A program made the position numbers and the translations under genes. A DNA stretch of 64,000 nt from Stratiolaelaps scimitus. Taxonomy: Eukaryota > Arthropoda > Arachnida > Mesostigmata > Laelapidae. This document shows positions 60,935 to 64,000 of the stretch, piece by piece. The notes beneath the pieces are model-generated. The model saw nothing but the letters and a program-made list of their open reading frames with translations, searched no databases and had not been told where the DNA came from. Each line of letters starts with the position of its first letter. Position 1 is the first letter of the stretch. The DNA lies in assembly GCA_019614645.1 (NCBI GenBank), contig JABWDB010000011.1, positions 7,823,501 to 7,887,500 on the forward strand, read 5' to 3'.

Positions 60935-63361
60935 CTGCATAGAGAGAGAGAGAGAGCAGGAACAATGGAAACAGCGAAGAAGAATGGACATAAGAGTCTG
61001 TTGGCCCAGTTGCAAGAAACGTCCTTCCTGTTTCTACCTCGTCTACAGGTTACTCCTGTTTCTATGGAATACAGGCAAATCTTTTGTAACACATTGCATA
61101 GTAATCACAGCGGGATAATTTAGTAAGGATAATTCAGGTTAGAAGACAACTAGCAGCGTAGTAGAATATACACTGGAATTTGTACACACTAATCAAGAAG
61201 TCACTGATCTTGGAATAACGTACATTACAAGCCATGATTAATTGTTTCGTCAACGTGAATCCAGCAAGGCTGTCAGCCAATGCATAGAGTGAAATAGAGG
61301 AAACTTGCTGTGTGCTCCCCTCACAAGACAAGGGCATAAAAGGGCCGACATCTGATTAAGGGAGCATGAATATTTGTGCTATGTCCTGTGGCTAGACAAA
61401 AGTGTCGCAGGTCACGCAAATTCGTATAGAAATTAACATTATCTGTCTGCTGCATATTAAGTTTGTTTGTTATCCACTCAAGTAAGGCAGTGATCCATGA
61501 TAAGGCCTCAGTACCTGTTGCAAAGGGGATCGTGCTTTGCGCCCCAGAAAGAACATCGGCATGAGTGAGCTGCACTCATCCGCGCAAGTATGATCAAGGG
61601 CAACGAACGGCTATCGGACAATATTCAAGAAAACCATGTCATTGTAGAAGTGATACCCAATATTGTTCCCATCCACGATACAAGCAACACACAAGAACAC
61701 AATATGGAACTTCCCGACTACATGCGGTGGTGTCGGGACTTTAAGAGCAGCGTAACAAACGGGCTCCGTATCCGGCGACAGCCTTACCAGTGGATGTTCT
61801 GGCGAGACCGACGTCGAGGTAGCAACGGAAAGCACCGGGCTTGTCATCGATGTCCTCGACCTCGTAGTCCTCGCCGGTAGCCTCCTCGAGACCCTTGTAT
61901 AGGGTGTCGAGTTTGAACTTCTGAAGAAGACGACGGGCCAACAGCAGGCCGGTGCAGTATGCCGCGGCATAGTTGGTGAGCCCGAGTTTCACCCCGTAGC
62001 GGGGAAGTTCGGACGCGTATGCGGCACAGATGATGACGTCACCTACGAAGTTGGACAGTCAACAGCGTGTTTAGGTTGCATGCGTGTTCCGTGGTAATCT
62101 CATGATTGAATACACACCTACATATGTATACATCGTATCTGGTATTTATATATAAAGGTAAATGTTTTCATTGGTTTATTAAAGGAAATGCAATATATAT
62201 ATATATATATGAGAGAGAAATATAAAACAGAAATGTAGCTAAAAGCAGTGTAAGACTTGCTTCGATGTCGAAACCTCGAAGAACCCCTGTACCGTGCAGG
62301 AACGTTTCACAAGCGTGAACGTCATGTTGGATATACAGATTTGGCATACCGTACAAGACTAGTGGAACTGATAATCTCACTCCCGAACATGAACGTGAAA
62401 GTGGTAAGCTATTCTTACCTTCAAGGCGAGCGTAGGCGATCTGCGTGATGATATCGCGGTTGGTTACACGAACGATCATGCGGTACTTGGGTGTATTGTA
62501 CTTGTTCTTAGCCTGGACGACCAGACGCTTGCGAGCGTAATAGTCGGTCTTACCCGCACGCCTCCTCTTGAACTTGACCTGCAGAGTTCATTAATGAACG
62601 GAAACGCTAATTAGCCATACGACAAGCCTTCACACACAGACACACACATGTGGCTTGGGACCTCGTGGACTAGCGAACTCAAGCGCACGTTATTTAGGGA
62701 TAGATGCTCAAGAGAATTTTCGTCAACCGTCTTCGGGACACCATCCCTCGGTAGGTCTCGCGATATTCTCACACGAGGTGGACAACAACAACATCATGCA
62801 TTACTCAGATGGTAGCAGGTCGGTGAACGAAAACGAATACGATCACAGCCAATTACATGACGTACACCTGGGTCGAGACAACGCTCACGCGCCGCAAGCT
62901 TTGGGCCTCAGACAGCCACAGCAACAAACCACGTCATCCGTTGTACGCCAGGCGGTTGCCGATGCCGCGTCCACTACCCAATCACCTCACGCGTTAGCAA
63001 TCGCCGTTCAGTGAATGCCTAGCCGTAATCACACGGCCACATTTCGCTGTCAGCATTTCCACAAGAACCCGACGTTCGCACACAACAGCACAAAACTTCC
63101 AACATAGCATCCCACACGTGGTGGACAGGCCACACCGGCTGCTTGCAGCTTCGCTTGCAGCGATACACTTCACACAAACACAGAGACAACGATACAGCCA
63201 GCGAGACACGACCACCACAAGCCACATGTGTAACACGGCCCCGCCGAATAATCAGTTGGGAACGTCGGCGTCGTCCAAGTTCCGGTTATTCATGTGCCCT
63301 TAAAACTTACCTGAAACCTCTTGAAGTAGGCCTTGTTTTTGACGACTTTAACGAACGCCAT
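60510..63361 (-). CDS. RPL5: 60S ribosomal protein L5 (uL18), complete, four exons
   Basis: RPL5 binds 5S rRNA and, with RPL11, forms the 5S RNP delivered to the large ribosomal subunit. Free 5S RNP can also signal ribosome stress. The exons read 63361-63311, 62578-62419, 62042-61788 and 60934-60510. All have GT/AG introns and the phases close exactly to 296 aa plus stop (human 297). The product begins [17 protein letters not shown]. It contains [87 protein letters not shown] and [18 protein letters not shown] Lys-rich C-terminal tail follows. No residue is missing from the conserved core, and the gene looks functional. It lies upstream of TTLL12 on the same strand. Confidence 0.98.
61788..62042 (-). 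CDS. RPL5: RPL5 coding exon 3
   Basis: The acceptor is CTTCGTAG and the donor is CTG|GTAAGG. It encodes [40 protein letters not shown] and [17 protein letters not shown]. The 255 nt keep the frame between exons 2 and 4. Confidence 0.96.
62153..62192 (-). mobile_element. Family A SINE tail in RPL5 intron 2
   Basis: The plus strand reads AAAGGTAAATG, then CATTGGTTTATTAAAGG and AATGCAA, followed by a short (TA)n tract. It matches the family A 3' end. Confidence 0.6.
62419..62578 (-). CDS. RPL5: RPL5 coding exon 2
   Basis: The acceptor is CTCTGCAG and the donor is GAAG|GTAAGA. It encodes [20 protein letters not shown] through [10 protein letters not shown] and leaves one base of a Gly codon. 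Confidence 0.96.
63311..63361 (-). CDS. RPL5: RPL5 coding exon 1
   Basis: The exon has seventeen codons, [17 protein letters not shown], ending in phase 0 at CAG|GTAAGT. The ATG follows CTCGAG, and the surrounding GAGATGGCG is a good start context. Confidence 0.95.
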
Positions 63362-63467
63362 CTCGAGTGTCTTTCAACAACTCGGTGTTGGAGACGTGGG
63401 GTAATCAGCACTTCGTGTTTCCACGGGGCTTTAGCTTACCACCCGACCGCCACGATCAGGCCTCGTC

Positions 63468-63478
63468 GAGAAAAAGGG
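63468..63478 (-). promoter_or_regulatory. Candidate RPL5 5'-TOP transcription start (CCCTTTTTCTC)
   Basis: A pyrimidine run about 107-117 nt upstream of the RPL5 ATG matches the terminal oligopyrimidine start used by ribosomal protein genes for TOR-dependent translation. The surrounding DNA is GC-rich and has no TATA box at the usual distance. Position fits, but the start site itself is inferred. Confidence 0.5.
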
Positions 63479-63479
63479 C

Positions 63480-64000
63480 CGGCCACGCCGTGACTTTGCC
63501 CGCTTCGGTGTCCGCGAGATGGCGCTGGCCGGCGCGCCAGTGGCGCCACTTCAAGCGCGCGCAAACACGATTTCTTTTTTTTGTATATATATATATACTC
63601 GATTTATTTTTGTGTATATATATATATATATGTGCATATGTGTATATATTCTGGAGCAACGGATCGTGAGGACGCGTGGAGGGGGGACTCGAGTTTAGCA
63701 ACAACCAACGAACGGGTAGCTACAAGGTAGACACGTGCCTGGTGACGAGAGAGCGGAGCTCGAGGACGAGGAGTACATTTTGCAAAATGTATTCTACATT
63801 TGACAACAACATTTCGCGGCTTGGTTCACACTTTTCGATGCGTTCATTTATCATCTCTTCAACCACCGCAGTGGTTTACAATCAAGGAGCCCTTAAGCAA
63901 CCAGGTTATGTTTGTGTACCCATTCGGCGGCGGTGGCGGGAAAGAGTGTCCCCCGCCCCAGCAACTCGAGCGCGGCGGCACTACACGCCGCTATCGTGAT
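63480..64000. other. RPL5 upstream region to right edge
   Basis: This is a GC-rich segment followed by two (TA)n tracts (63576-63599 and 63613-63632). No conserved coding sequence is seen on either strand before the window ends. Confidence 0.5.

Noticed and set aside
62655..63014. 119-codon plus-strand frame inside RPL5 intron 1
   Set aside because: It starts at TTG, runs antisense to RPL5, and resembles no known protein.
60935..63310. Possible C/D-box snoRNA in RPL5 introns
   Set aside because: Human RPL5 hosts a snoRNA, so I looked for paired C and D boxes on the minus strand. I found no correctly ordered pair.

Overview
The window is animal genomic DNA. It has short exons with GT/AG introns of 0.4 to 21 kb, many (TA)n arrays, tRNA-derived SINE fragments, and no prokaryotic gene layout. 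Three conserved protein-coding genes were rebuilt by joining exons by hand. All three lie on the minus strand, in the order RPL5, TTLL12, NBEA when read 5' to 3' along that strand. The gene set and protein sequences fit an arthropod, possibly a mite or tick, but that taxonomic placement is only an inference from general resemblance.

From 44999 down to position 1 lies the 5' part of a neurobeachin orthologue (NBEA, Drosophila rugose). Six coding exons are present, and their reading phases agree at every junction, giving 829 codons before the gene runs off the left edge. Exon 1 is a 1.5 kb low-complexity block (poly-Gln, Ala, Thr, Ser, Asn) that ends in the conserved neurobeachin N-terminal motif. 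Exons 2 to 6 encode the armadillo-like region and the lectin-like (concanavalin A-like) domain. Introns 1 (21 kb), 2 (6.4 kb) and 5 (13 kb) hold simple repeats, SINEs and several GC-rich islands that could be alternative promoters.

From 45000 to 52647 there is a GC-rich NBEA upstream region followed by unassigned DNA. From 52648 to 56995 lies a complete five-exon TTLL12 gene (614 codons plus stop). From 60510 to 63361 lies a complete four-exon RPL5 gene (296 aa), with a pyrimidine tract upstream that looks like a 5'-TOP start site and a poly(A) signal downstream.

The most interesting unexplained structure is a set of at least three tRNA-derived SINE families. Family A ends in a conserved tail resembling TTTAATAAACCAATAAAG followed by CTTTACC. 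Family B ends in a perfect 15-base hairpin, GGCTGACTCTCAGCC. Family C has a tRNA-Glu-like head and two copies 2 kb apart. There is also a 42-bp AT-rich minisatellite, a 14-bp GC-rich minisatellite and one (TA)n array roughly every 2 to 3 kb. No CRISPR array, rRNA gene, viral gene or intact transposase or reverse transcriptase was seen.
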